From Platanthera guangdongensis (Eukaryota; Streptophyta; Magnoliopsida; Asparagales; Orchidaceae), in the NCBI GenBank assembly GCA_039583875.1, contig CM077157.1:78926346-78990345 (forward strand): a DNA stretch of 64,000 bases, in the 5' to 3' direction. Made by a program: the position numbers and the translations under genes. The number at the start of each line of letters is the position of its first letter. Positions within the stretch are counted from its first letter, which is position 1. The notes under the pieces are model-generated. The model had not been told where the DNA came from, ran no database searches, and saw only the letters and a list, made by a program, of their open reading frames with translations. Shown piece after piece: positions 1 to 10,490 of this stretch.

Positions 1-1169
1 AATACATGCATCCTAAGGACCGAGAGGAGAGATGTCGTTACCTTCCGACTCCTCTTCCTTGTCATGGCAAAATAGCCGGATGGAAATCTTCGCAACGCTC
101 TAAGCTTCACGGATCCGGACTCGGCTCGCGATTTGGAGCACTGAAACTCTCCCTACAGCCCAAGACCTTCTTCTCCTTCCTCCTTGCTCTAGCTTCTCTT
201 TAGAACTTTGAAAGAGAATACTTGGAAAACAATGAGGGTTTCCAACCCTAAAATCGGACTTAACTTCCCAAGAGATGGCCTGAACCGTTAGATCCAAAAA
301 CCAGAAAAGAATGGCCACGATTCGCCTGAAAAATAAAAGACCTGCGCCGAACATGGCCTGGCACACGCCCGTGTCCAGGGCCGTGTGCCTCATTCGCCGT
401 CTCAAATCGACGCGCCTGGAACCGCACACGGGCATCCGACACGCCCGTGTTCAATACGACACGCCCGTGTCCCCAATGACACGGCCGTGTGGCCGGCCGT
501 GTGCCTCCATCGACACGGCCCCGAAACCAACCCGAGAGGTGACACGGCCTGGGACACGCCCGTATCCCAAGCCGTGTGCCAAGTCTCGACACCCGTCGAC
601 AGGCTTTGTGTCGACACCACAGAAAAACGTCGAGCGAAGATCGTCGACCAAGAGGGACACGCCCTGTGACACGCCCGTGTCACAGGCCGTGTACCCCAGT
701 CTCGACACCCTGTCGAGCAAAAGTGTCGACACTTGGGCCGAGTGTTGACACGGCCTCAACATGCCCTGCGACACGCCCGTGTCGCAGGCCGTGTGCCCCA
801 CTCTCGACACTTTGTCGAGCGAAAGTGTCGACACTTGGGCCGAGTGTCGACACGGCCTCGACACGCCCTGCGATACGGCCGTATTGCAGGTCGTGTGCCC
901 CACTCTCGACACTTTGTCGAGCGAAAGTGTCGACACTTGGGCCGATTGTCGACACGGCCTAGACACGCCTTGCGACACGCCCGTGTCGCAGGCCGTGTGC
1001 CCCACTCTCAACACGTTGTCGAGCTAAAGTGTCGACACTTGGGCCGAGTGTCGACACGGCCTAGACACGCCCTGCGACACGCCCGTGTCGCAGGCCGTGT
1101 GCATCCTGCCAGAAACCCAAAAATTTTCAGATCTGCAGACTGAACCTCTTGCAAAACTGGGGTGTTACA
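1..1169 (-). repeat. 3' LTR of element A (partial)
   Basis: Matches 7550-8718 base for base in length. It ends on the plus strand with GGGGTGTTACA, the reverse complement of the LTR start TGTAACACCCC. The rest of this LTR lies left of the window. It contains the same 102-bp tandem array as the right copy. Confidence 0.95.
660..1110. repeat. 102-bp tandem repeat, about 4.4 units, in the left LTR of element A
   Basis: Units start near 660, 762, 864, 966 and 1068. Each centres on a palindrome with 11-nt arms around a 2-nt spacer (663-686, 765-788, 867-890, 969-992, 1071-1094). The unit is 34 codons long, so it opens long reading frames on both strands; these show no protein family and are best treated as non-coding. 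Confidence 0.93.
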
Positions 1170-1187
1170 ACTCTCCCCCACTTAACA
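1170..1187 (-). promoter_or_regulatory. Polypurine tract of element A
   Basis: Read on the minus strand, AAGTGGGGGAGAGT lies directly upstream of the 3' LTR. It is the expected primer for plus-strand DNA synthesis. A segment like TTTCGGGACGAAATTC just upstream is also found before the second LTR of element B. Confidence 0.85.
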
Positions 1188-1226
1188 GAATTTCGTCCCG
1201 AAATTTCAAAACCAAAGGGTAAAAAC

Positions 1227-2681
1227 TTAAATTGTACCTGACATGAAGAGTTCTGGATAATCTTCTAGCATGGCCTGTTCTCGTTCCCAAGAGAACTCCT
1301 CACGACCGCAGTTGTCCCATCGAACTTTTACGAGTTTGACTTCTTTATTCCGCAACTGCCGAGTCTCCGAATCCTCTATAGCAATTGGAAGGACTCGCGT
1401 CCTCAAGTCTTCCTCAATCGGCACCAATGCCGGTTCAATCACTACGCTAGCCTCTACCAAGGCCTTCCTCAAAACAGAGATGTGGAAGACGTCATGAAAT
1501 CCACTCAAATCCGCGGACAACGCCAACCGATAAGCTGCTTCTCCTACCCGCTCAACTACTTCAAAAGGTCCCAAAAACCTTGGACTTAACTTCTTGAGCC
1601 GGCGAATACGCGAGACGCCTTTGAACGGCTTGATCTTCAAGTAGACCCAATCGCCTACCGCGAACTCCACCTTCCGGTGACGAGCATTAAAGTATTTAGC
1701 TTGACGGTCCTGCGCCACCTTCATACGTTCTTGGATGGTCCGTACCAACTCACAAGCGTCAACCACCACATCCTTTCCCAACAGTTTGGTGTCTCTCGCC
1801 TCTGCCCAAGACATCGACGTTCGACACCACCTCTCATACAAAGCTTCGTATGGCACCATATTTATACTAGCTTGAAAACTGTTATTGTACGCGAATTCTA
1901 CCATGAAGAGGTGATCCTCCCACTTCTTGCCGAAATCAAGAACGCACATTCTCAACATATCCTCCATATTACGGTTCGTTCTCTCCGTTTGCCCATCAGT
2001 TTGAGGATGGAACGCCGTACTGAACTTTAGCTTCGTGCCCAAGCTCTTCTGCACCAATCTCCAGTCCTTAGACGTAAACCGTCCATCTCAAATACTGACT
2101 ATGCTCTTAGGAATTTCGTGCAGTCGCACAATGTTGCGAACATACAACTCCACCAGCTTCTCCATGCTGTCCTCTTTCCGATTTGGGATGAAGTGAGCCA
2201 CCTTGGTTAGGCGATCCACGATCACCCAAATAGCATCATTACCATGTTGCGATCTAGGCAAACCATGCACAAAGTCCATAGAGATGTCCTCAAATTTCCA
2301 CTCAGGAATTGGAAGGGGTTTCAGGAACCCACCCGGTTTCTGACATTCGGCCTTCACCAAGGCACATGTTTGGCAACGATTCACATACAAAGCTACATCT
2401 CGCTTCAACCCCGACCACCAAAAGGATTTCTTCATATCCAAGTACATCTTTGTACTGCCTAGGTGAATGGATTACTTTGAGAAGTGAGCCTCATACATCA
2501 ACTCCTCACGGAGATTGCCAAACTGCGGTACACAAACCCTTCCATCCTTTCTCAAGACTCCACCAATCATCTCCCAGGAGCTGCTCTCGCCATTTTGAGC
2601 CTCCAACACAAAAAGGTTGAAACTCCACATCCAATCGAGTCGCTTACCGAATACGATCGGACAAGTCATTTTGCACTTCAA
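1227..2681 (-). pseudogene. Integrase with chromodomain-like tail, element A (interrupted)
   Basis: One frame, in three pieces (2681-2472, 2447-2088, 2057-1227) split by in-frame stops. The first stop falls in the HHCC zinc-binding domain (YEAHFSK before it, CQTCALV after it). The second is a TGA just before DGRF of the catalytic core. The last 276 codons are intact: HPQTDGQTERTNR with the catalytic Glu region, a YEALYERWCRT segment, the GPFEVVERVG C-terminal domain and a chromodomain-like end ending YPELF. The enzyme would insert element cDNA into chromosomes, and the tail is thought to bias target choice through chromatin marks. The frame differs from the RT upstream, so a frameshift lies near 2650-2680. 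Confidence 0.92.
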
Positions 2682-4026
2682 TCCAGTTCAACCGAGCCAC
2701 GCTAGACTCGCCTCTCGCAACACATTCCAATCCAAGGGACTCACATTCCCGTACCAACCGCTCATCATGAGCTTCGATCCAATTTCCTTTCCCCGAGTAC
2801 TTTCTACTCAAAGCGTCCGCCACCACATTGGCTTTACCCGGCGTATACTGAATCGCCACTTTGTAGTCTCCAAAAAAGTCAACCCATCTGCGTTGCCGCA
2901 TGTTCAAGTCCTTTTGGTCCAGAAGGTACTTCAGACGTTTGTGATCCGTGAAGATCTCCACCCTTGCGTCATACACATAATGTCGCCAAATTTTCAATGC
3001 GAAGATCACTTCCGCCAATTCCAAGTCATGGACGGGGTAATTCCTCTCATGAGACTTCAGCTGTCTAGACCCAAAAGCTATCACCTTGCCATGTTGCACC
3101 AACACGCAACCCAAACCGCATCCCGATGCGTCACTGAAAATCTGAAATCCATCTGTCCCTTGCGGTAAACTCAGGATTGGAGCCATCATAAGCCTCTCCT
3201 TCAGTGCCTCAAATGCTTGACTGCACTCTTGGGTCCATTCAAACTTATGGTCTTTACGAGTGAGAGAGGTGAGGGGTAGAGCTATCTTCGAGAAATTCTC
3301 CACGAATCTCCTATAATACCCGGCTAGTCCAAGAAAACTTCTGACTTCCGCCACGGTCCTCAACACCGGCCAATCACTGATGGCTTCCACTTTCGCTGGA
3401 TCCACTGCCACCCCATCACCACTAATCACATGGCCCAAAAACGCCACCTTGGCTAACCAGAACTCGCACTTTGAGAACTTCGCAAAAAACTGGTTCTCCC
3501 TTAACACTTGCAGGACCACTCTCAAGTGGGTCTCATGCTTCACTTCAGACTTGGAGTACACCAAGATGTCATCAATGAAGACAACCACAAACGAATCCAA
3601 GTAATCCCGAAATACTCGATTCATCAGATTCATGAACACCGATGGTGCGTTCGTCAACCCGAACGGCATCACCGTAAACTCAAAATGTCCGTACCTTGTC
3701 CCAAAAGCAGTCTTGGGTATGTCCTCATCCCGAATTCGTAGTTGATAGTAGCTTGACTTCAAATCCAACTTCGAATATACCACTGACCCCACCAATTGGT
3801 CGAACAAATCATCTATCCGAGGAATTGGATACTTATTCTTGATGGTCAGTTTATTCAGCTCTCGGTAGTCTATGCATAGGCGCATGCTACCGTCTTTCTT
3901 CTTTACAAACAACACCGGTGCGCTCCACGGTGAAGAACTGGGTCTAATATACGCTTGCTCCAACAGTTCCTGTAACTGTACCTTAAGTTCCGCTAACTCC
4001 TTTGGTGCAATCCTAAATGGGGGACG
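2644..4026 (-). pseudogene. Reverse transcriptase - RNase H, element A
   Basis: An open stretch of 439 codons (3963-2644), extending upstream without a stop to 4026. RT motifs in order: [60 protein letters not shown] and the catalytic FIDDILVYS. The connection domain ([16 protein letters not shown]) and RNase H ([37 protein letters not shown]) follow. This enzyme copies element RNA into DNA inside virus-like particles. The catalytic residues are present, but an in-frame TAG at 4027-4029 separates it from protease and a frameshift separates it from integrase, so as it stands the copy is non-autonomous. Confidence 0.95.
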
Positions 4027-4029
4027 CTA

Positions 4030-4613
4030 CACCGGTCTAGCCTCCAGCACTAACTCGATCGAGAAGTCGATCTCCCGCCGAGGAGGCGCTCCAGGAAGTT
4101 CATCCGGAAACACATCCTTGAACTCTGCCACCACAGGCACTTCCTCGATAGATAGCTGGGAGAGACTAACCTCCAACAACGCTACCAGCACCACACCTCC
4201 CTGGCTAACCGCCCGCATCATTTGCATGGCCGTAATTAGGGAATGGGCTACTCCACAAAGGCCCACAAATTTGACTTCCGCTTGCCCCTTACTCTTTAGG
4301 GTCACTACCTTGGATAAACAATCAATGCTGGCACGCTGCTCTGCAAGCCAGTCCATGCCCAAAATGATATCGAACTCTACTAACGGCAACACTGCTGCTT
4401 CCAAAACGAAGTCAACTCCATCTAGCTCCCAACAGATGCGCCCTTTAGCCCCGGTGGTCATAGATGACCCATTGGGCATGCGCACTTTCAGTTCTGCGTC
4501 CGCCGAAAAAGACTCGACTCCTATCCTTCGGATGAAACTCTCCGCAAGAAAAGAGTGCGAAGCTCCCGTATCGAATAATACCCTAGCGTGGCATCCAGAA
4601 ACTAACACGAAGC
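4030..4613 (-). pseudogene. Aspartic protease (and linker) of element A
   Basis: Retropepsin-like protease that would mature the Gag-Pol polyprotein. The active-site motif LFDTGASHSF and the later hydrophobic IILGMDWL segment are both intact. It begins, in this reading, immediately after a GT...AG intron-like segment (4614-4685) that separates it from gag. If that segment is removed, the gag frame enters protease without a break. It ends at an in-frame TAG (4027-4029) a few codons before RT. The PR core itself has no visible lesion. Confidence 0.9.
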
Positions 4614-4685
4614 CTACAACAAGACATCTCACAAAAGAGGTCTAAAAATATGGAGCAAAAATGCAAACTTAAATTTTCTTCATAC
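4614..4685 (-). other. Putative 72-nt spliceosomal intron between gag and protease, element A
   Basis: Sense strand: the donor is GACAG|GTATGA and the acceptor is TTGTTGTAG|GC. The segment is T-rich and about the minimum size of plant introns. It contains an in-frame TAA. Upstream gag and downstream protease are in the same frame, and splicing would fall after the first base of a Gly codon (phase 1). Element B has an intron-like segment at the equivalent codon and phase. Only sequence supports this; no transcript was seen. Confidence 0.68.
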
Positions 4686-5927
4686 CTGTCACCACATCGG
4701 TTTGACGGATCGCTTCTTGCTGTCCAAGGTTGTAAGCCCTTGGTTGCACCGGTTGGAACCGAGAAGCGCTCGACTCCGCCATCTTTCCTTTCTCTACAGC
4801 ACTGGGGCCCGAGCGCACAGACTTCTCCTGCTTTGTATCTTGCCCCACTCCCCCTTGCTGACAAGCACGGGCTATATGTCCAACCTTCCCGCAGTTGTAA
4901 CACGTCGGTGGTCCCCTAGAGTGAGAACCCCCAGACGTCCAATTGCTCCTCTCCCCCGACCTGGAAGTGTGAGGCTTCCTCCTCCACCTACTCCCATCAG
5001 ACTTTACATGAGATTGGGAGGGCTTCCCTTCCCCCATGCTTGGGAGTAAAACCCTTTCGACGCTGGGTTCGCTCTAGATCATTCTCCAAACTCCTGGCGG
5101 CTTCCACTAGCTCATTAAATCCCGCCCTCTTCATGGAGATGAGGGGTTGTCTCAGATTCTCCCTCAACCCTTGGTAGAAGAGGTTATCCCTCTCTACATC
5201 ATCCGCCATTGTCGTTCCCGCATAACGACCCAAACGGGTGAACTCTTGCACGTACTCATCCACTGTCTTATCTCGCTGCATTAGATGCAGAAACAGCCTC
5301 TGCAGGGCCAACCGTGTTGAAATGGAATATACCTCTTAAGAAAAGCGTCCCCAAACTCTTCCACTGACGGGGTGCGTCCCGGGAACTGGCGGCCGCTATG
5401 GCTCGCCCACCACAATTTGGCGTCTCCTTCCAACATGAACGCCGCATACTCAGCTTTCTTTTCCTCTGGCGTCTCTGCCGCCCTTAGCAATTCTTGAATA
5501 CGAACCCACCAATCCTCCGCATCCGTTGGCGTTCCAACACCCTTGAAAGACGGGGGGGGGGGTGGAAACTCAGGAAATACTTCATGTGTCGGTCTCCATG
5601 TCCTACCACCACCCTTTCTGCTAAAGGCTCCACTCGCCTGGCTTCTCCGCCTGGCACGGCCGTCGCCGTGTCCGGTGTAGCAGGGGTTGCTACCTGGGCT
5701 GCAGCCGCCGCTTGGGCTGCCACCATCGCTTCTGCAAGCATACGGCAGAAGTCGGATGGGTTTACACCCATGCCCAAAAGGCCTGGAGCAGTAGCACTGC
5801 TCGCCGAGAGATCATCCCTTGCTCTTGAGGTGCCCGCCTCGTTGCTTGCACTCTTCAGGAAAACAAGAAATAAGGGATTAGTCTCCAATCTCAAGACTAA
5901 AACATAAGGACACTCACGGTCCCGCAT
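4686..5927 (-). pseudogene. Gag of element A (frameshifted)
   Basis: Structural Gag, which packages element RNA. The frame changes three times. An Ala-rich N-terminal part runs from a possible ATG at 5927 to about 5560. The capsid-like part (AAFMLEGDAKLWWASH, FLKRYIPF) runs to about 5320. A third stretch (TVDEYVQEFTRLGRYA, FYQGLRENLRQPL) runs to about 5040. The last carries the zinc knuckle CYNCGKVGHIARAC and ends at the gag-protease intron. Two of the frame changes coincide with homopolymers: a 10-G run near 5552-5561 and a 5-C run near 5030. The true start is uncertain, because the frame is open back into the LTR and an AG-ending, pyrimidine-rich stretch lies before the Ala-rich region. Confidence 0.88.
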
Positions 5928-5975
5928 TACTCTTATGTGGATAACTTCTCTATGCACTGACCTTGAATCAAACCT

Positions 5976-5990
5976 CCATCTGATACCAAA
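5976..5990 (-). promoter_or_regulatory. Primer-binding site of element A
   Basis: Sense TTTGGTATCAGATGG lies directly after the 5' LTR. It complements the 3' end of initiator tRNA-Met, the usual minus-strand primer of plant LTR elements. Confidence 0.92.
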
Positions 5991-7112
5991 TTGTAACACC
6001 TCCCCTGTAATGACCGTATAATATGGGTCCGGCCGGGGCCCCACAACATACGAACGCCACAGCTTTAGTATTAAAAGTTAATATAGCTACCCATACTCAA
6101 AACTCTTAGCACAACACAGCGGAAACAAAACAGGACTAGAAGTTATCCACCACTAAAGAGTAAAACAAATGGCCTTAAGGCCTAACATCAAGAGTCCAAA
6201 AGAAGAATAATACATCAATCATGAATGTGCTCAGCACTCCTAGTCTACCTCGGCATGCAAGCCGGACAAAAGAGACTCAAACAAACATCATCATAAATGT
6301 AGTGCTGCAAAAGAGCGAAAAACACTTCATGGGGCTTAGGCCTTTTTGGCCGGCGTGCTAGCTCCTGCATGCGATCCTTGCCCTGTAAAAATTATTAGTA
6401 ATGTGGGTCAGCAAAGGCTGACGTCAAACTGTGTAACAACACATCTCCTCCCGGCCGCCCCTAACAGACCCCGGGGAACCCTCAAACCTGCAAGTCAGCA
6501 CTTCATATGCAATATAAATAGCTATAAACAGAAAACATTAAAACAGGCTTGGATGTCTCAATCATCAAACATGTTCTCTATTGTTTGAGCATATAATAAA
6601 AGGGCCTACTATGCAACATGAATGCAACACCCTAGCTTCACCTAAGGTACCCTACTGCGTATGCACCTAGCACAACATCACATCATTTGGGTACTCACAT
6701 TTCCCCATTGGCATAAATCCGCAAACACTAAGGGAGATACAACTCCCTCAAACAGCACACAGGCTGCCACATGGAATTCTTGCCAAGGCCCCACCCGCTC
6801 GAAGGCTTAGCCCCGGGCTTGCCTACAAGCTCTGACATCTCATGTCAGGATTCCAGCACACACAGACTGACCGATTCTAAGAAGACTTGCTGGACCCCAC
6901 CCGCTCATGGCCTCATTGCCCGGGCTTGCCCCAAGCATGGCATTCTCGTCAGTCACACAGAAGGGGACTAGTCTCGCCAGGACACTCTCCACACATGACG
7001 CACATGTCACGGGATAGCCAGCCGACCACGAAGACATAGCCACGCCTTGGCACATCACAATCCAAGACTAAATACACCATAACCCCTCATTTGTACTGCA
7101 GCGTTCCCGCGC

Positions 7113-7245
7113 ACCAAGGAAACCATCTCCAACTCGTGCGGAGCTAACCTTGTCCACCAAGGAAACCATCTCCAACTCATACGGAGCTAACCTTGTCCCT
7201 CAAGGAAACCATCTACCGCCACGAGGAGCTAACCTTGTCCGGTTC
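7113..7245. repeat. Three 43-45-bp tandem repeats in the element A LTR
   Basis: Units beginning CAAGGAAACCATCT start at 7113, 7158 and 7201, and each ends near GAGCTAACCTTG. The opening CAAGG and closing CCTTG are complementary, so each unit could fold into a weak stem. Confidence 0.85.
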
Positions 7246-8208
7246 CGACTACACGTACCTTTTTAAACAAAAGGGAAATTCACCACCACAATACAAACAG
7301 CATCTTGCCGCAACGGAATCTCTACGAATCCTTAAGTTCGTATGCAACATCACCGAGTCGGACTAACGGTCGCGACTACGGCTTCACCCACCATGCCTAA
7401 TCCACTAGCGAAGCGGATCTCTAATGCAAAATATGACGGGGACGGACTCAATCAACCCGGAGGTTCCTCTTGAACCTTGGCAAACCAAAACCCCTCTCAT
7501 TTGAGAGTTTGGTGCCCAAAAATTAGAGAGAAAAAAAATAAATGATGCTAATACATGCATCCTAAGGACCGAGAGGAGATATGTCGTTACCTTCCGACTC
7601 CTCTTCCTTGCCATGGAAAAATAGCCAGATGGAAATCTTCGCAACGCTCTAAGCTTCACGGATCCGGACTCGGCTCGCGATTTGGAGCACCGAAACTCTC
7701 CCTACAGCCCAAGACCTTCTTCTCCTTCCTCCTTGCTCTAGCTTCTCTTTAGAACTTTGAAAGAGAAGACTTGGACAACAATGAGGGTTTCCAACCCTAA
7801 AATCGGACTTAACTTCCCAAGAGATGGCTTGAACCGTTAGATCCAAAAACCAGAAAAGAATGGCCACGATTCGCCTGAAAAATAAAAGACCTTGGCCGAA
7901 CACGGCCTGGCACACGCTCGTGTACAGGGCCGTGTGCCTCATTCGCCGTCTCAAATCGACGCGCCTGGAACCGCACACGGACATCCGACACGCCCGTGTT
8001 CAATCCGACACGCCCGTGTCCCCAGAGACACGACCGTGTGGCCGGCCGTGTGCCTCCATCGACACGGCCCCGAAACCAACCCGAGAGGTGACACGGCCTG
8101 GGACACGCCCGTGTCCCAAGCCGTGTGCCAAGTCTCGACACCCGTCGACAGGCTTTGTGTCGACACCACGGAAAAACGTCGAGCGAAGATCGTCGACCAA
8201 GCGGGACA

Positions 8209-8660
8209 CGCCCTGTGACACGCCCGTGTCACAGGCCGTGTGCCCCAGTCTCGACACCCTGTCGAGCAAAAGTGTCGACACTTGGGCCGAGTGTCGACAC
8301 GGCCTTGACACGCCCTGCGACACGCCCGTGTCGCAGGCCGTGTGCCCCACTCTCGACACTTTGTCGAGCGAAAGTGTCGACACTTGGGCCGAGTGTCGAC
8401 ACGGCCTCGACACGCCCTGCGACACGCCCGTGTCGCAGGCCGTGTGCCCCACTCTCGACACTTTGTCGAGCGAAAGTGTCGACACTTGGGCCGAGTGTCG
8501 ACACGGCCTAGACACGCCCTGCGACACGCCCGTGTCGCAGGCCGTGTGCCCCACTCTCGACACTTTGTCGATCGAAAGTGTCGACACTTGGCCCGAGTGT
8601 CGACACGGCCTAGACACGCCCTGCGACACGCCCGTGTCGCAGGCCGTGTGCCTCCTGCCA
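8209..8660. repeat. 102-bp tandem repeat with palindromic core, right LTR of element A
   Basis: Unit starts are 8209, 8311, 8413, 8515 and 8617, exactly 102 bp apart. Perfect palindromes lie at 8212-8235, 8314-8337, 8416-8439, 8518-8541 and 8620-8643. The first has arms CCTGTGACACG; the others have CCTGCGACACG. The C/T change in the left arm is matched by G/A in the right. Flanking ACACG and CGTGT extend the stem beyond one C/C mismatch. Confidence 0.95.
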
Positions 8661-8718
8661 GAAACCCAAAAATTTTCAGATCTGCAGACTGAACCTCTTG
8701 CAAAACTGGGGTGTTACA

Positions 8719-10051
8719 AGTCGGGCTGCTATGCACCGAATCACTAGGCGGATGAGCGAGTAGGCTTGCGGATGAGGTGATTAGAACGACGGAATGAGGG
8801 TCGAAAGCACCTCTTCTCTACGCACGCTTCTAGCAATTGCTAGAATGGCAAGGGTGGATGGTGGTGGATGGAATATGGCGCACCTCAAGAAAATATACGA
8901 AATTACAAATCACAAAGACATGATTTTATAAAAAACGTTTTACAAATAAGCACACATCATCTATAAATAAGGTTTACAACAACACATAAAAAACAATAAA
9001 GGAAGAACAAGGCAAGAGATCGACCGAATCCGAAGTCTTGCTGAGGATTCACGGTTGGAATCGTCGGGTTGTCAATCCGCGTCCAAGCTCGGTCCTCAAC
9101 TGCGTCGGGGGTAGAGAAGGGCTGTCACCACCTTCCAATGGCCCGTCTTCTTCGTGTCATGATAGCGGACAAAAGTTGCAAGCTTCCCTTTACTTGATGG
9201 CTATGGTGTTGAAGCTTTAAATGAACCCAAGAGATGATGGAGGAGGCTGAGAGGAAGCTCCGGCTTGGATTTGGCAGTGAAATCTTGCCTGGAGCACCTT
9301 CCTAGGGTGGAAGATGATGAAAAACGGCAGAGAAGACGGAAAACGACGGAGAAAAGTCGAGCTAACAGCGATCCTCGAATTAGGGAGAGACCTACAAATT
9401 TATAGACAATAGAAATGAACAATGCGCACGATCACGGGCGCACGACCAGTGGTCGTGCGCACTATGTCCAGTGATCGTGCGCACTGGCATGTCAGATTAG
9501 GAAGAATAACTGGGATGACGCGCACAAGCAGTGGAGCACGACCAGTGGTCGTGCACACTAAGTTCAATGGTCTTGCGATTACCTCAGACAGGACTCCAGA
9601 AAAGAAGAATCAATGTACACGATCAGTGGCGCACGACCGGTGGTCGTGCGCACTAGGTCCAGTGGTCGTGCGCACTAGGTCCAGTGGTCGTGCGATTACC
9701 CCAGGCAGATTTTGGAAAACGAAGAGTAGTGCACACGATCAGGGGCGCACGACCATTAGATCCCATGATCGTGCGCAGTATTCCTATTTCACAAACATCC
9801 TGGAACACGCACACGACCCCTGTTCCGATATGAAAAACAATTCACGAATCTGTGCAGAAATTCCAAGAAATCAGAAAAAGGAGTACAAAGAATAAAAGTA
9901 ACAAAATACACAACCACGGGCATAAATGTGTCCTTACTCATAAAAAGGACATAATAACAAATATGAACAAATAAAGCTCTAAAGTGAAGTGCATCAAGGA
10001 GAAAACAAGCCCAGATGAGTCCGAAAATATGTATATAAAATGGACTCATCA
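8719..10051. mobile_element. R1 LTR family, copy A (left part cut by element A)
   Basis: Resembles 10765-12091: shared strings include CTATGCACCGAATC, GAATGAGGGTC, AAGTGAAGTGCAT and AGATGAGTCCGAAAAT. The left end is interrupted by element A, which inserted into it. It holds a hairpin-rich block (9420-9840) and a terminal stem-loop with TATATAAA in the loop. No coding sequence was recognised. Orientation and superfamily are uncertain; the TG...CA ends of the fuller copies suggest LTRs. Confidence 0.65.
9420..9840. repeat. Inverted-repeat block in R1 copy A
   Basis: Repeated motifs built from GCGCACGACCA and its complement TGGTCGTGCGC. A clear example is 9438-9460 (11-nt arms, one central G); another is 9629-9651 (10-nt arms). 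The unit GTGCGCACTAGGTCCAGTG repeats in tandem near 9645-9690. Related but worn motifs occur in copy B (11580-11850). Confidence 0.85.
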
Positions 10052-10490
10052 ATGCACCCTCATACTACTTGATCAATTGCTCAAGAAATATGAACTCTCC
10101 TTTATACCACTTAATACTTAAGTGGAGCAGCACTAGAAGCATTGCCCCATATGTATTGCCACACATTTCTCCCCCTTTCTGTCTTCTTCAATATGTATAT
10201 ATATTGATTGAGTAGGGAATATCATGGGAGAGATTATCTCATGATCTTAGACAAAGTCTTATGTTGATACTACTAAGGAAATCATCCTAGTGATCAGTCT
10301 ACAAGATTAGGAGTCATACCTTCTATGTTGATACAATAATACAACACAACACTACAACATTTTAACTAGCTGCTAACATAGTTCTACTTGAGTGAGCCAT
10401 GGATCCACTTGAGTTGGCTGCTGGCTGTCTCTCTTCTCATATTCTCCACCTTGGTATGTGCATTGTCCTTAAGAAAAACTGATCAACTAT

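Larger units (their letters stand above)
1..8718 (-). mobile_element. Tekay/Del-type Ty3/gypsy chromovirus, element A (left end outside window)
   Basis: Minus-strand LTR retrotransposon. In the sense direction the order is 5' LTR (8718 to 5992), primer site, gag, protease, RT-RNase H, integrase with a chromodomain-like tail, polypurine tract and 3' LTR (1169 to 1, cut by the window). The PR-RT-RH-IN order defines Ty3/gypsy. The C-terminal integrase motif (VKVRWDNCGREEFSWERE) and TGTAACACCCC LTR start are typical of the Tekay/Del branch. The LTRs align over 1169 bp without net indels, with roughly 35-40 mismatches by eye (about 3%). Coding regions carry several frameshifts and stops, so the copy cannot encode a full polyprotein. 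The right flank begins AGTCG, but its partner duplication lies outside the window. Confidence 0.93.
5992..8718 (-). repeat. 5' LTR of element A (2727 bp)
   Basis: Bounded by TGTAACACC and GGTGTTACA on the plus strand. The minus-strand primer site sits just inside the left edge, and the right edge joins unrelated R1 sequence. It contains three 43-45-bp repeats (7113-7245), two related 35-bp segments about 108 bp apart (near 6787 and 6895) and the 102-bp array (8209-8660). A weak sense TATA-like TATTTATATT lies near 6510-6530. Confidence 0.94.

Noticed and set aside
311..1143. Long open frames on both strands in the left LTR of element A (and 7860-8747 in the right)
   Set aside because: They arise because the repeat unit is 102 bp, a multiple of three; the proteins are pure repeat translations on several frames and match no family.
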